The notes beneath the pieces were generated by a model that ran no database searches, had not been told where the DNA came from, and saw only the letters and a list, made by a program, of their open reading frames with translations. Below are positions 37,486 to 45,722 of a stretch of DNA of 53,327 nt, in pieces. The translations under genes and the position numbers were made by a program. The stretch's first letter is position 1. Every line of letters begins with the position of its first letter. Location of the stretch: IMG/VR virus record IMGVR_UViG_3300025413_000034, positions 1 to 53,327 of that record; one strand, 5' to 3'. The DNA comes from a virus.

Positions 37486-37743
37486 GTGCAATCGCCATAT
37501 GACGGCACGCAACTCTGTGCTCAAGTAGACCCAGAGGTATTCTTCCCCAATAACAACTTCGAGATTCGAAGAGACATTCAGACTGCAATCAAGATCTGCA
37601 GACAGTGTCCGCTACTCAATCAGTGCGCTGAGTATGCCCAGAGCCAGCCCTATCTCTACGGAATATGGGGAGGCAAGATGTACTACGGAGATACATATGT
37701 CTCCTCAATCTATGTATCCAGAAATAAACGAAAGGTGGCGTGA
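37486..37743 (+). CDS. WhiB-family transcriptional regulator
   Basis: 85 aa, GTG start. Cys11, then C38-x2-C41-x5-C47, the iron-sulfur ligands of WhiB proteins, followed by the G-I-W-G-G turn (YLYGIWGGKMYYG) and a basic tail (SRNKRKVA). WhiB-like proteins bind [4Fe-4S] and work with sigma-A in Actinobacteria; phage copies (as in mycobacteriophage TM4) can repress host whiB2 functions. Supports an actinobacterial host. ATGA coupling to the HNH gene. Confidence 0.88.
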   Translation: MQSPYDGTQLCAQVDPEVFFPNNNFEIRRDIQTAIKICRQCPLLNQCAEYAQSQPYLYGIWGGKMYYGDTYVSSIYVSRNKRKVA

Positions 37744-38213
37744 TGAAGTCAAAGACAACTAAGAAGTGTTTTGCCTGTAACCGATACAAGGGCAGACATC
37801 TCTTCAACCGCAACAGTGCCAGACCAGACAAACTGCAGACCCAGTGCAGATCGTGCCAGAAGAAGTCGAGTTACGATCACTACACCGACAACCACAAGGT
37901 CATGATCAAGCAGACAAAGATCGCCAAATCAAAGAGGCGTGCAGTACTGCAGGCGTACATCGCTGAGTACAAGTCAGAGAACCCATGCGTGGACTGTGGC
38001 AACGCAGACATCAGAGGGCTCGACTTCGATCATGTCAGAGGGCGCAAGTCATTCGACATCTCTCTCGGCATTCAAGAGGGTATCTCACTGATCAAACTGC
38101 AGAAGGAGATCGGCAAGTGTGTGGTGCGCTGTGCCTATTGCCACAAGATCAGAACCAGCAAGAAGAATAAAGACTACTTACATAAGTATGTAAAGACAGG
38201 AAAGGTGAAGTAA
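37740..38213 (+). CDS. HNH endonuclease
   Basis: 157 aa. N-terminal zinc pair ('KKCFACNRYKGRHLFNR', 'QTQCRSCQKK'), basic helices, then 'NPCVDCGNADIRGLDFDHV', 'IGKCVVRCAYCHKIRTSKKN'. The same architecture as the HNH protein at 50.2 kb. Embedded by overlap in the early operon. Confidence 0.8.
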   Translation: MMKSKTTKKCFACNRYKGRHLFNRNSARPDKLQTQCRSCQKKSSYDHYTDNHKVMIKQTKIAKSKRRAVLQAYIAEYKSENPCVDCGNADIRGLDFDHVRGRKSFDISLGIQEGISLIKLQKEIGKCVVRCAYCHKIRTSKKNKDYLHKYVKTGKVK

Positions 38214-38375
38214 ATGGGCTATGCCGAAATCATCAGAGTCAACCCAGAAGATCTAGATCTCTGTGACTCTTGCAATCAGAAGGGGCGTATCGCCTCTGGT
38301 CACACAATCCATAACAATGAAGGTGAACGCATGATCTTCATCTGCTTCAACTGCAAACAGAATATAAAGGGGTAA
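38214..38375 (+). CDS. Small zinc ribbon (53 aa)
   Basis: MGYAEIIRVNPEDLDLCDSC ... FICFNCKQNIKG: C-x2-C and C-x2-C about 30 residues apart, a compact zinc ribbon. Follows the HNH stop directly. Confidence 0.5.
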   Translation: MGYAEIIRVNPEDLDLCDSCNQKGRIASGHTIHNNEGERMIFICFNCKQNIKG

Positions 38376-38378
38376 TAC

Positions 38379-38720
38379 ATGAGCCAGAACATCGTAGAAC
38401 TACGCAAGTCAATCCTCATCGCCAGCGAATTCATCAAGGTGGCGCGTGGGTTCAAGGTCGAGTCAGAACGACCAGACGGACTACCGCCAGAGGTCAAGGA
38501 GTATCTAGCCAACGATCATCTCGATCGCGTACTAGCGGAGAATGATATCGAGCCAGAGATGATCATCTGGGGTCTGATGAAGATCATCGAGATCTTGCTG
38601 GGATACACAGATCAGTCAGTTGATGATCTGACTGCGACCTTAGACAGATTCATTACCTATCTAGATTCTCAGGAGGGAGGCGAGTATGAAGATCAATCGA
38701 AAGAAGGTGAAACTAATTGA
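38379..38720 (+). CDS. Hypothetical helical protein
   Basis: 113 aa (MSQNIVELRKSILIASEFIK); helical, acidic C-terminus. Stop overlaps the TTG start of the excisionase-like gene (TTGA). No family recognised. Confidence 0.5.
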   Translation: MSQNIVELRKSILIASEFIKVARGFKVESERPDGLPPEVKEYLANDHLDRVLAENDIEPEMIIWGLMKIIEILLGYTDQSVDDLTATLDRFITYLDSQEGGEYEDQSKEGETN

Positions 38721-38899
38721 GCGAATGGCTTACCTATACAGACATCGCCAAATTGTCGGGTCTCAAGTACGACACGATATACAGGCATCGAAAGCGAAAC
38801 ACCCTTCCAGAGCCAGATCTACAGATCGGCAACAAGCCCCTCTGGAGTAAGTCAACGATCGATACATGGATAACCAAACGAGAGAGCAAGGGGAACTAA
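38717..38899 (+). CDS. AlpA/excisionase-like winged HTH
   Basis: 60 aa, TTG start. 'WLTYTDIAKLSGLKYDTIYR' and 'NTLPEPDLQIGNKPLWSKST' then 'IDTWITKRES' match helix_turn_helix_17/AlpA-type excisionases. Located about 300 nt before the integrase, so it may be the recombination directionality factor. Confidence 0.65.
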   Translation: MSEWLTYTDIAKLSGLKYDTIYRHRKRNTLPEPDLQIGNKPLWSKSTIDTWITKRESKGN

Positions 38900-39072
38900 T
38901 GGCGAGAAGCGCGAGCAAGTACGAGATCGATGTAACAGTTATGTCTGACCGCATCGTGGTCAACCTCACCGACAAGAAGGAGAGGACTGTCGCAGTCGGC
39001 AGTGGAGTCACGATCGTGGAGGCATTCACCGATGCCTACGATCTCATCACCACTCAGGTAGTGGAAGTCTAA
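38899..39072 (+). CDS. Small hypothetical protein (57 aa)
   Basis: MARSASKYEIDVTVMSDRIV, beta-rich ('ERTVAVGSGVTIVEAF'). TAATG coupling with the wHTH gene. Last gene of the plus-strand early-type block before the terminator. Confidence 0.5.
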   Translation: MARSASKYEIDVTVMSDRIVVNLTDKKERTVAVGSGVTIVEAFTDAYDLITTQVVEV

Positions 39073-39118
39073 GCACCCAAAGGTTGATTCGCCTACAGTC
39101 CATGTGTAATTAGGTATG

Positions 39119-39145
39119 CCCCCAGATCTCGGTCTGGGGGTTTTT
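39119..39145 (+). terminator. Rho-independent terminator of the early-type block
   Basis: CCCCCAGA (39119-39126), loop TCTCGG, TCTGGGGG (39133-39140), then TTTTTATTT. Perfect 8-bp GC-rich stem. Confidence 0.92.
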
Positions 39146-39147
39146 AT

Positions 39148-39190
39148 TTGACTAACTTCCTACTGGTGAGTAAGGTTACTTTCCAGTAAC
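39148..39190 (+). promoter_or_regulatory. Integrase promoter with operator-like palindromes
   Basis: TTGACT (39148-39153), 17-bp spacer, TAAGGT (39171-39176). A perfect inverted repeat GTTACT-TTCC-AGTAAC (39175-39190) overlaps the -10/+1, and TACTGG/CCAGTA forms a wider one. Probably repressor-controlled. Confidence 0.6.
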
Positions 39191-39210
39191 ACACTCTGAG
39201 GGGGTGGATT

Positions 39211-40488
39211 ATGGCTTATGTAGTACAACGCGGTAAGCGGTTTACCGCCTATTATCGAGTCAACGGCAAACGGCTCTCTGCTGGCACATGGGATTCCTAT
39301 GCTCAGGCTGAGGCTTCGGGTATGCGTGCTGAGGTTCTGGGCGTTAGCGAGCCTTCTGAGGCTGATTCCAGCCTATCTGATTACTTCGACAAGTGGATTC
39401 AAACGGCTGATCTCATGCCGATCACTAAGAAGAACTACGCCATGACCTTTCGAACTTATGTTCGAGATCGCCTAGGCTCAAACCAAGTAACTTCCATCTC
39501 CACCCGCCAGATTCGAAAGTTACTTAATGACCTCCGACTAGAGGGAGTCAAGCCAGCCACTCTGGGTCAGGTCAAGGCGTGCCTAGGGTCAGCCTTCGCC
39601 TCTCTCGTGGAGAGTGAGGAGATCTCGGTCAATCCCACCCATGGCATCAAGGTCAGGGTCAACCAGCCAGATCTCCACAATGTCCTTGAGCCTGCCGACT
39701 TCAAGAAGATACTAAGTAACTTGCCTGAAAACGGGGCCTCAGGTGCGAAGTTACTTGCCAAGATGCTCGTGATCTCTGGGGCTCGCTTCGGTGAGGCTAC
39801 GGAACTTCGGGTCAAGGACTTCGACTTCAACTCTGGGGAAGTCTTTATCCAGAGAAGAGTGAGCGAATTGGGCAAATCCTACAATTCTGGGGAGCGATTC
39901 AAGGTGATCGATGCCACCAAGTCAGGCAGAAAACGCTCTGTAACCCTCTCTAAAGCCCTATTACAAGAGATTCAGGACTATGTCCTTGCTAATTCGCTGC
40001 GGAAAGATGACCTGCTCTTCCCGATCTCGATAGTATTAACGGCAGGTAAACTAGAACCTTCACGCGAGCAGGACACTCTGGGGCAGTACGCCTTAGGGGG
40101 AAAACGCTTCAAGCATGGAACGCTCTACTCCTATACCCATGGGGGTTGCCGATGCCAAGCCTGTAGCCAGACGAGACGAGAGTATCGGAAGGCTAAGGGC
40201 AAGGCTGAGGGTAGGCAGACCATGACCTACGAAACAAGCCACTTACCGCGTGGAGTATGGAGAAATACATGGAACAAAGCAATAGCCAAATCAGGAATTG
40301 GCTGGACTCCTAGAACTCACGATCTCCGTCATGCCAACGCTACCCAGTTACTAAAAAATGGGGTAGATGTACATGAGGTCAAAGAGAGACTAGGTCACCA
40401 GTCAATTAAGACTACGGAGCGGTACTTACACCGCCTCCGTCACCAGCAGTCAACGGCAGGAGAACTCGCCAATGACTTTATGGAGTGA
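39211..40488 (+). CDS. Tyrosine integrase with zinc module inserted in the catalytic domain
   Basis: 425 aa. N-terminal arm-binding region (residues 1-50), core-binding SAM-like domain (~50-140), catalytic domain with Arg192 (ISGARFGEATEL), Lys237 (TKSGRKRS), His370/Arg373 (THDLRHANATQLL), His396 and Tyr405 (LGHQSIKTTERYLH). All catalytic residues are present. Residues ~290-335 between Lys237 and His370 are an insertion, 'KHGTLYSYTHGGCRCQACSQ' then 'TRREYRKAKGK', matching the GTxxGY...C..C module of the HNH proteins. Preceded by its own promoter. No att core could be identified. Confidence 0.9.
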   Translation: MAYVVQRGKRFTAYYRVNGKRLSAGTWDSYAQAEASGMRAEVLGVSEPSEADSSLSDYFDKWIQTADLMPITKKNYAMTFRTYVRDRLGSNQVTSISTRQIRKLLNDLRLEGVKPATLGQVKACLGSAFASLVESEEISVNPTHGIKVRVNQPDLHNVLEPADFKKILSNLPENGASGAKLLAKMLVISGARFGEATELRVKDFDFNSGEVFIQRRVSELGKSYNSGERFKVIDATKSGRKRSVTLSKALLQEIQDYVLANSLRKDDLLFPISIVLTAGKLEPSREQDTLGQYALGGKRFKHGTLYSYTHGGCRCQACSQTRREYRKAKGKAEGRQTMTYETSHLPRGVWRNTWNKAIAKSGIGWTPRTHDLRHANATQLLKNGVDVHEVKERLGHQSIKTTERYLHRLRHQQSTAGELANDFME

Positions 40489-40495
40489 TGAAACT

Positions 40496-41053
40496 ATGAA
40501 AGCAATATCAAAAATACGGGTGATGTTGGGAACTATCTCAGTATCAGCAGTAATACTGGCGGTCATGCTAGGGCTCTCAGCCCCAGCCATAGCCCCTAGT
40601 AAGGCAGAAGCCCAGACGCTCATCTTGAAGCGGTTTCAGAATGCCACAGTCCTTCCACCGAAGGATTTGGTCACTCTGCTAAGCGCGGTCGGATTTAAGG
40701 GTCAATCCTTGAAGTATGCGTGGGCGGTAGCCATGAAAGAATCACATGGAAATGCGCTTGATTACAATGGAAATGTCCATACAGGAGATCACTCCTATGG
40801 CTTATTCCAGATCAATATGCTGGGTTCAATGGGCGCAGATAGACGAACCTACTTCGGTTTAGCGTACAACGCTCAACTGCTAAATCCTGTGACCAATGCC
40901 CAGATTGCTTATCACATGAGCAACGCAGGCAGAGATTGGAGTGCATGGCATGGAACCAATACTTCGGTAGTGCAGTACTGGCTAACGAAGTACCCATACA
41001 AAGCCACATCAAAGGTACACAAAGCAAAGGCAAAGCCTAAGAAGAAGCAATAG
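40496..41053 (+). CDS. Exported lysozyme/transglycosylase-like protein
   Basis: 185 aa from ATG 40496. Signal peptide to about residue 40 (MLGTISVSAVILAVMLGLSA, cleavage near AEA-QT). Lysozyme-like fold with the catalytic Glu in 'WAVAMKESHGNALDYN', then 'GDHSYGLFQINMLGSMGADR', 'QIAYHMSNAGRDWSAWHG'. Basic Lys-rich C-terminal tail. It cleaves glycan strands and, being exported by itself, may act outside holin control or in lysogens. Starts 8 nt after the integrase. Confidence 0.75.
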   Translation: MKAISKIRVMLGTISVSAVILAVMLGLSAPAIAPSKAEAQTLILKRFQNATVLPPKDLVTLLSAVGFKGQSLKYAWAVAMKESHGNALDYNGNVHTGDHSYGLFQINMLGSMGADRRTYFGLAYNAQLLNPVTNAQIAYHMSNAGRDWSAWHGTNTSVVQYWLTKYPYKATSKVHKAKAKPKKKQ

Positions 41054-41066
41054 CAGGAGCACGAGA

Positions 41067-41084
41067 GCCCCTCGAAAGAGGGGC
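41067..41084 (+). other. GC-rich hairpin with GAAA tetraloop
   Basis: GCCCCTC-GAAA-GAGGGGC, perfect 7-bp stem with a stable GNRA loop, after the lysozyme-like gene. No T run; likely attenuator or processing barrier. Confidence 0.55.
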
Positions 41085-41107
41085 ATCTCATAGAAATGGA
41101 GCATAAG

Positions 41108-41494
41108 ATGCCAAGTACAGGCGATAACAATTACTACGAGTGGAAAAGAAAACGCCAAGAGGTAGAGAGCAAAGTCAAAGGCTCATGGGTGCAAGACGAG
41201 TTGCCGTACCATGCAAAGCCACACCAGTATTCCAAAGAAGATTTCTATAGCCAAGTATCAAAAGCCAATAGCCTTACCAAGAGCGAGTTTGAAGAGTTAT
41301 TCTGGAAGCATCTGGTCAAGATAGGTTGGCGAATTGATGATCAGCACATCGCACTGATCTGCCAAGAGTGTGACCTACTTCTGCTATCTATCCCTATTAA
41401 GTCGATCAATCAAGCAGCAGATACGAAGGTCTCGTATCTAAAGAATCCGACAAAGCATCTGCAGAAGCACGATAAGTTCTGTATAAAAGAATAG
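41108..41494 (+). CDS. Hypothetical protein with Cys/His motif
   Basis: 128 aa from ATG 41108 with GGAG 7 nt upstream. 'KSEFEELFWKHLVKIGWRID' helix, 'HIALICQECDLLLLSIP' and 'HLQKHDKFCIKE' give C-x2-C ... H-x5-C-like ligands. An ATG 12 nt upstream lacks a ribosome site. No family recognised. Confidence 0.5.
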   Translation: MPSTGDNNYYEWKRKRQEVESKVKGSWVQDELPYHAKPHQYSKEDFYSQVSKANSLTKSEFEELFWKHLVKIGWRIDDQHIALICQECDLLLLSIPIKSINQAADTKVSYLKNPTKHLQKHDKFCIKE

Positions 41495-41522
41495 CCCCTA
41501 CAGTAATTACACTGTAGAGGCT
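41493..41522. terminator. Bidirectional terminator between convergent genes
   Basis: AGCCCCTACAGT (41493-41504) pairs with ACTGTAGAGGCT (41511-41522) at 11 of 12 positions, loop AATTAC. It lies between the plus-strand gene stop and the RNR stop. Confidence 0.7.
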
Positions 41523-41537
41523 CTTCCAAAGCATTGC

Positions 41538-43553
41538 CTACTGATTGTCTTTGATCAACTTCACTTCGCAGGCATCGGTGGTGCAGTAAGCCTCACCAAT
41601 AGCATCAGCAGCCATACCAGCGTAGACACCAGAGAAGTCGATAGGCATCAAAGTCATACGAGCCTGCTCGTACTCTTCCTCGGTGATCTGGGTGTAAGGC
41701 ATCTGAGGATAGACATCGCTCATCATAGGCAAGAATGAGACAGTCTTTAGTTGTCCGTCATACATATGCAAAGCCGTACCAATAGATGAAGCCTCGGTTG
41801 CTGGATCAAAAGACACAGTGACAGATACAGAGTTATCTGACCAGTAGCGTTGAGCCGTAGCAGCGAGTGCCATCTTCTCGTAGATACTTACATCCTTCTC
41901 ACTTCTGCGTGCGCCACTCTTCACTGGGAAGTAGACAACGCAGGTGTTCTCTGGATCTTCATTGGCAGGTTCTACTTTGTAGTTAGCCATCTTGAAGAGA
42001 GGAAGCATTGGGTCAGTAGTACGGAAGCGGATAGCGCGATTGAAGAAAGCACCACCAACAGTCCAGTGAACTCCTGGGCTCTCACCAGCAAGGATAGAGA
42101 CAGTTCCACTTGGCTTCACTGTCGTCATCTTGATTGACTCACGAATGCCGAGCCACTCAGAGTAAGACTTATCATAAGCCTTGATGACTTCATAGCCAGA
42201 GTCCATCCACTGACGAAGCACAGGCAAGCCCTTGATGTCTGCAAAGTTAGCAACACCAGAGACAGATGTACCGATGCGACGATTGCGTTGCATGATTGCA
42301 TTCGTCTCTTCCCAGTGGGTAGGAAGAAGAGTTACAGTCTTGGCATAGAGATAAGCAAACTTCAATGTGCGCTTGAAGTCATCGAGATCAGTGTGGCGAT
42401 TCAAGTAAGTCTCAACCAGAGTACAGCACTCGTATGATTCAAGAGACTGCTCAGCACATGGGTTATACCCAGCGATGCGCCAGTCCTTGTTATTGATTGG
42501 GTCAGCAAGTCGACCATACTGGCGAGAGACATCCATCCAGATGACCCCAGGCTCACCATTGCGAGAGATGCCCTCGATGATGCCGTCGAGATTCTGTCCA
42601 ACAGATACCTCTACGGAGTTGTTAGACATCCAGCCATAAGCCATACGATCTGGGTTCTTCTCGTAGTTCTTGAGGTCAAGGAACTCTTGATCGTCAAGTC
42701 GACCCATGAGAAGTTCTGCTGAACGGCGCACGTTGCCAGAGACAACACAGACACCAATCAGGTTACCGATGTCAGCAATATCGCGGCGAGTAAGTAACTG
42801 TCCACCACGGCCCGTGAACATAGAAGTTACTTGTCCATGTAACTTGATTAGTGGATCTGGCCCTGCGGCAGTTCCTCCGAAGATCTTGATTGGCTCTCCT
42901 GCTGGGCGGATGAGCGAGTAATCAAAGATTGGGCTCTTCGTATCTGGCTTAAGGTAACTATTGATGAGGGCGGAGGTTGATTCGACCCAGCCTTCACGAG
43001 TATCTGGGATGACATAGGCTTCACCTGCTTGTGGCTCATAGATCTTGAACTCCTTATCTGCTCCTTTATCATCGAAGCCAACGCCCACTCCGAGCATGGA
43101 GGCTTCCATAAGAAATGCGAATGGCTTGGCTGGGTCTGTCTTGGTCATTGAACCAGTAGAGACGAAGGCGCAGTTCTGCAATGCGGCTGAGTTGCGCTGC
43201 TCGTTGACGAGAGGCGTACCCATGACCCACAAGCCACGACCTGGAGGTGTCCACTTCAACTCGAAGAGTCGATCGAATGCCTCCTTAGCCGATGCTGCTG
43301 CCTTGGCATCAGACCATGGCAAGCGGTTTAACTTGGCGTGATCTTTCTGCAGAGAGTACATCCCATTGATGACTCGCTCGCAGACATCAACCCACGTCTC
43401 CTTCGTACCATCTGCCTTGAGGCGCGAATAGGTACGGAGGTAAGTGATCTCACCTACCGAGTTGCCAGCCGCATCTTGATAACCAAATGGCGCCTTCTTT
43501 GCCTTGTATGAAGCGACAAAGTCGTCAGCCAATTTGAATGAAAATAATGACAT
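41538..43553 (-). CDS. nrdJ: Adenosylcobalamin-dependent class II ribonucleotide reductase
   Basis: 671 aa, monomeric RTPR-type length. The first redox Cys128 is in 'AALQNCAFVSTGS'. The finger-loop catalytic set is 'GYNPCAEQSLESYECC' (N364, C366, E368, second redox Cys at 376/377). A C-terminal C657-x4-C662 pair (YCTTDACEVK) recycles the disulfide with thioredoxin. It reduces ribonucleotides (probably NTPs) using a B12-derived radical, so it needs no oxygen and no small subunit. All key residues are present. It feeds phage DNA synthesis. The CobS/CobT-like pair 6-8 kb away may relate to the cofactor. Confidence 0.92.
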   Translation of the reverse strand: MSLFSFKLADDFVASYKAKKAPFGYQDAAGNSVGEITYLRTYSRLKADGTKETWVDVCERVINGMYSLQKDHAKLNRLPWSDAKAAASAKEAFDRLFELKWTPPGRGLWVMGTPLVNEQRNSAALQNCAFVSTGSMTKTDPAKPFAFLMEASMLGVGVGFDDKGADKEFKIYEPQAGEAYVIPDTREGWVESTSALINSYLKPDTKSPIFDYSLIRPAGEPIKIFGGTAAGPDPLIKLHGQVTSMFTGRGGQLLTRRDIADIGNLIGVCVVSGNVRRSAELLMGRLDDQEFLDLKNYEKNPDRMAYGWMSNNSVEVSVGQNLDGIIEGISRNGEPGVIWMDVSRQYGRLADPINNKDWRIAGYNPCAEQSLESYECCTLVETYLNRHTDLDDFKRTLKFAYLYAKTVTLLPTHWEETNAIMQRNRRIGTSVSGVANFADIKGLPVLRQWMDSGYEVIKAYDKSYSEWLGIRESIKMTTVKPSGTVSILAGESPGVHWTVGGAFFNRAIRFRTTDPMLPLFKMANYKVEPANEDPENTCVVYFPVKSGARRSEKDVSIYEKMALAATAQRYWSDNSVSVTVSFDPATEASSIGTALHMYDGQLKTVSFLPMMSDVYPQMPYTQITEEEYEQARMTLMPIDFSGVYAGMAADAIGEAYCTTDACEVKLIKDNQ

Positions 43554-43601
43554 TGATATACCCTATTTCTCTACTTGTTGAAATACCCCACTGATTTTGA
43601 G

Positions 43602-43631
43602 TTCCCTATTGTGAGGGAATGAAACCTATCA
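43602..43631 (-). promoter_or_regulatory. Promoter/operator upstream of the RNR gene
   Basis: On the minus strand, TGA-TAGGTT (43623-43631) is an extended -10 identical to that at 22.3 kb. It is followed by the palindrome TTCCCT-ATTGTG-AGGGAA (43602-43619) in the leader, an operator candidate. A second TAGGGT lies 6 nt before the RNR ATG and could give a leaderless transcript. No B12 riboswitch could be recognised in the ~170-nt gap. Confidence 0.45.
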
Positions 43632-43726
43632 CGCACCTGCTAAGAAGCAAGTTTGACAAGTGCTTGGACAAAAGGGTAAACGACTACCCAGTTTCATACC
43701 TGTTAATACGCTGTTATCAGATAGTA

Positions 43727-45244
43727 CTATTCTTCGATAGACTGCTGAATAATTTTGGTAACAGATTCTTCCTTGAGCGTCTCTGGCAATTCTCGGAGGG
43801 CTTGAGCACGATCTCCGAAGATTGCGGAGAGCACACCACCCGATGATTGACGGCTTGCGGTTATCTGGATGAACTCTTTGTTCTGATCCATCTCATTGAC
43901 ATTGCCTACCAATTTAAGGAGGCGATCAATTTCTTGCGAGAGATTTGGATCGGCGTATCCACCATTCATTTCCTCAGCAAAACGCATAAAAGCCACTCTT
44001 TGACCCTGCATTTCAATAACTGCGGTGAGCAATGCCTTGAGTTGATCTTTGGTTTTTATCTCGACTGGCAGGTTAAAGGCGCACTGATTCTGTGGTTTGA
44101 ACGCTGGGCAGTTACTTGCAACGAAGCAGGTGTCGCACTGGCGAAGACTTGTCTGCTGGGTATGAACGACAGGAACATCTCGTAAGACATCCTTGCCATC
44201 GTCTCCAGTTTCAACGATCGTCTTGGTCTTGAATCCAAAAACTGGAAGATTCTGCATCTCTTCTGGTGCTCTTTCGACCACTTCTGTGCGCTCAACTTTC
44301 CGCACTTCAAGGTCACTGTTATCAGAAGGTGTACCCCCCAATTCCATCATTAACCCTGTATACAGGTCATCGCTGTTATCAGATACTACGTCCTTTTTAC
44401 CCCCATCAATGATGTGGAAGTTAGGCGGTTTCTTCTCCATAGCGGACTCCATCTGTAGGTATGACCAGACTGCAACTCTAGTCGATTCAAGGGTACTATC
44501 TTTAACAAACTCAGAATAGTCTAGCCCAGCACGATCAACAATGTTCTTGTATCGGATGCGTGCTTGGTCTTTCATGCGCTTGGGGTAACGCTTAATCTGC
44601 TTGCCATCCCAGACGATCGTCTCGCCTCTGCGCATGGGCGATAACCACGACAATGTGCTGGCAGAGCCAAATGGTATCTGTCTAAGGTTATCTGGCTTGG
44701 CACATCCTAGGGCGTGGAAGGTAGTTCCTGTCTGGCGGGCAAGCCCACGAGTTACTCCTGAAAGGTTAGTGACTGCCTCAATCTCGGCGTTCGGGATAAG
44801 TATGTTGGGATAGCGGCCCGCAAGTTCTCGTAAGTTACTTATGCGGTAGGACTCATGCCAGACCACCCATAACTTTGGGTCATGCTCAAAGAAAGGGCGT
44901 TGAGCCTCAATCCATTCCCTACCTAGTACCTGAGAATCAAACTCGTGGAAGGCTAGGGCGCGGTCTGCGTTGTTGACCACGAACTCCTGATACTCAGCGG
45001 CAAGGTCTAGCAACTCCTTGCGTGATAGCCCAGCCTTATCTGCCTGTGCCGCCCCTGACTCGATGATGACCTGAGTCTCTGGGGTAAAGTGCTCACTGAT
45101 CAGCCAGATCTTAGTCTTAGGCAACCCACGCTTACGAAGACCCCAGAAGTTGAGTCCCATTGACTCAACTTTCATACCTTCTAAGAGCGTGCGGTTAGAG
45201 CCTACCTCGGCTCCTGAGAATATGATCCTAGTCAGAGTATTCAC
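43727..45244 (-). CDS. TGT/DpdA-like protein with C-terminal four-Cys cluster
   Basis: 505 aa from GTG 45244; TTG codons at 45247 and 45274 are alternatives. The N-terminal ~300 residues resemble the TIM-barrel guanine transglycosylase superfamily as found in actinophages (DpdA-like): 'RIIFSGAEVGSNRTLLEGM', 'VIIESGAAQADKAG', 'KLWVVWHESYRISNLRELAG', 'TTFHALGCAKPDNLRQIPFG', 'SASTLSWLSPMRRGETIVWD'. The C-terminal half has 'QCDTCFVASNCPAFKPQNQC' (C-x2-C-x5-C-x8-C), a zinc or Fe-S site. DpdA enzymes put 7-deazaguanines into DNA; no preQ0 synthesis genes are in the window. Assignment is by pattern memory. Confidence 0.5.
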   Translation of the reverse strand: MNTLTRIIFSGAEVGSNRTLLEGMKVESMGLNFWGLRKRGLPKTKIWLISEHFTPETQVIIESGAAQADKAGLSRKELLDLAAEYQEFVVNNADRALAFHEFDSQVLGREWIEAQRPFFEHDPKLWVVWHESYRISNLRELAGRYPNILIPNAEIEAVTNLSGVTRGLARQTGTTFHALGCAKPDNLRQIPFGSASTLSWLSPMRRGETIVWDGKQIKRYPKRMKDQARIRYKNIVDRAGLDYSEFVKDSTLESTRVAVWSYLQMESAMEKKPPNFHIIDGGKKDVVSDNSDDLYTGLMMELGGTPSDNSDLEVRKVERTEVVERAPEEMQNLPVFGFKTKTIVETGDDGKDVLRDVPVVHTQQTSLRQCDTCFVASNCPAFKPQNQCAFNLPVEIKTKDQLKALLTAVIEMQGQRVAFMRFAEEMNGGYADPNLSQEIDRLLKLVGNVNEMDQNKEFIQITASRQSSGGVLSAIFGDRAQALRELPETLKEESVTKIIQQSIEE

Positions 45245-45719
45245 CAATCTTGGTGTCTGGGCGTAGGCGATCAACGGAGCGTGCGATGTTGGCTCGGTTT
45301 ACTGCCTCTTCGATCTCTGCCCATGTGCGGTACGGCTTTGGTGCATCGGGGCGAGCCTCTACCTTGGCGTAAGAAGGATGCGAGAAGAGCAGGGTAGTCA
45401 CACGCTGCTGCTCAAAGACCCATGCACACATGGCAGGATCAGAATCTACATAGAGTTCTACAGGAGTCTGACTGCGACTCAACTTAAATTGGCGCTTCTT
45501 AAGTTCATCGCCTTCAATATGGACGGACTCAGTGACTAGATCGTCATAGCCAATAATTCCATGGCTAAAGAGCCACTGCTCTGCATCAGCCTTGGTGCGT
45601 GAGGTAATGAGGGCAACTCGGTTGCCGTTGTTCAGTGCATAGTAGAGAGCAACTCCTGAGCGAATTGGTTCTCCAGTATCCGAACTTAGTACCCCGTCTA
45701 GTGACAATATGATGTTCAC
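45228..45719 (-). CDS. HAD-fold protein lacking the nucleophilic Asp
   Basis: 163 aa. 'MNIILSLDGVLSSDTGEPIR' aligns with hhhDxDG(T/V)L but has Ser in place of the first Asp. 'GNRVALITSRTKADAEQWLF' (motif II T/S), 'VELYVDSDPAMCAWVFEQ' (motif IV acidic pair) and 'YRTWAEIEEAV' are retained. Probably a non-catalytic HAD or one with altered chemistry. Overlaps the TGT-like gene by 17 nt and follows the nucleotidyltransferase gene, implying a common pathway. Confidence 0.65.
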   Translation of the reverse strand: MNIILSLDGVLSSDTGEPIRSGVALYYALNNGNRVALITSRTKADAEQWLFSHGIIGYDDLVTESVHIEGDELKKRQFKLSRSQTPVELYVDSDPAMCAWVFEQQRVTTLLFSHPSYAKVEARPDAPKPYRTWAEIEEAVNRANIARSVDRLRPDTKIGEYSD

Positions 45720-45722
45720 GAT

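Noticed and set aside
39073-39210. Possible attP core next to the integrase
   Set aside because: The gap contains a terminator, a promoter and operator-like palindromes but no tRNA-like segment or recognisable core; attachment sites cannot be named without the host sequence.
43554-43726. B12 riboswitch upstream of the class II RNR
   Set aside because: The gap is only about 170 nt and I could not recognise a B12-box-like element; a promoter and palindrome are visible instead. A covariance-model scan would be decisive.
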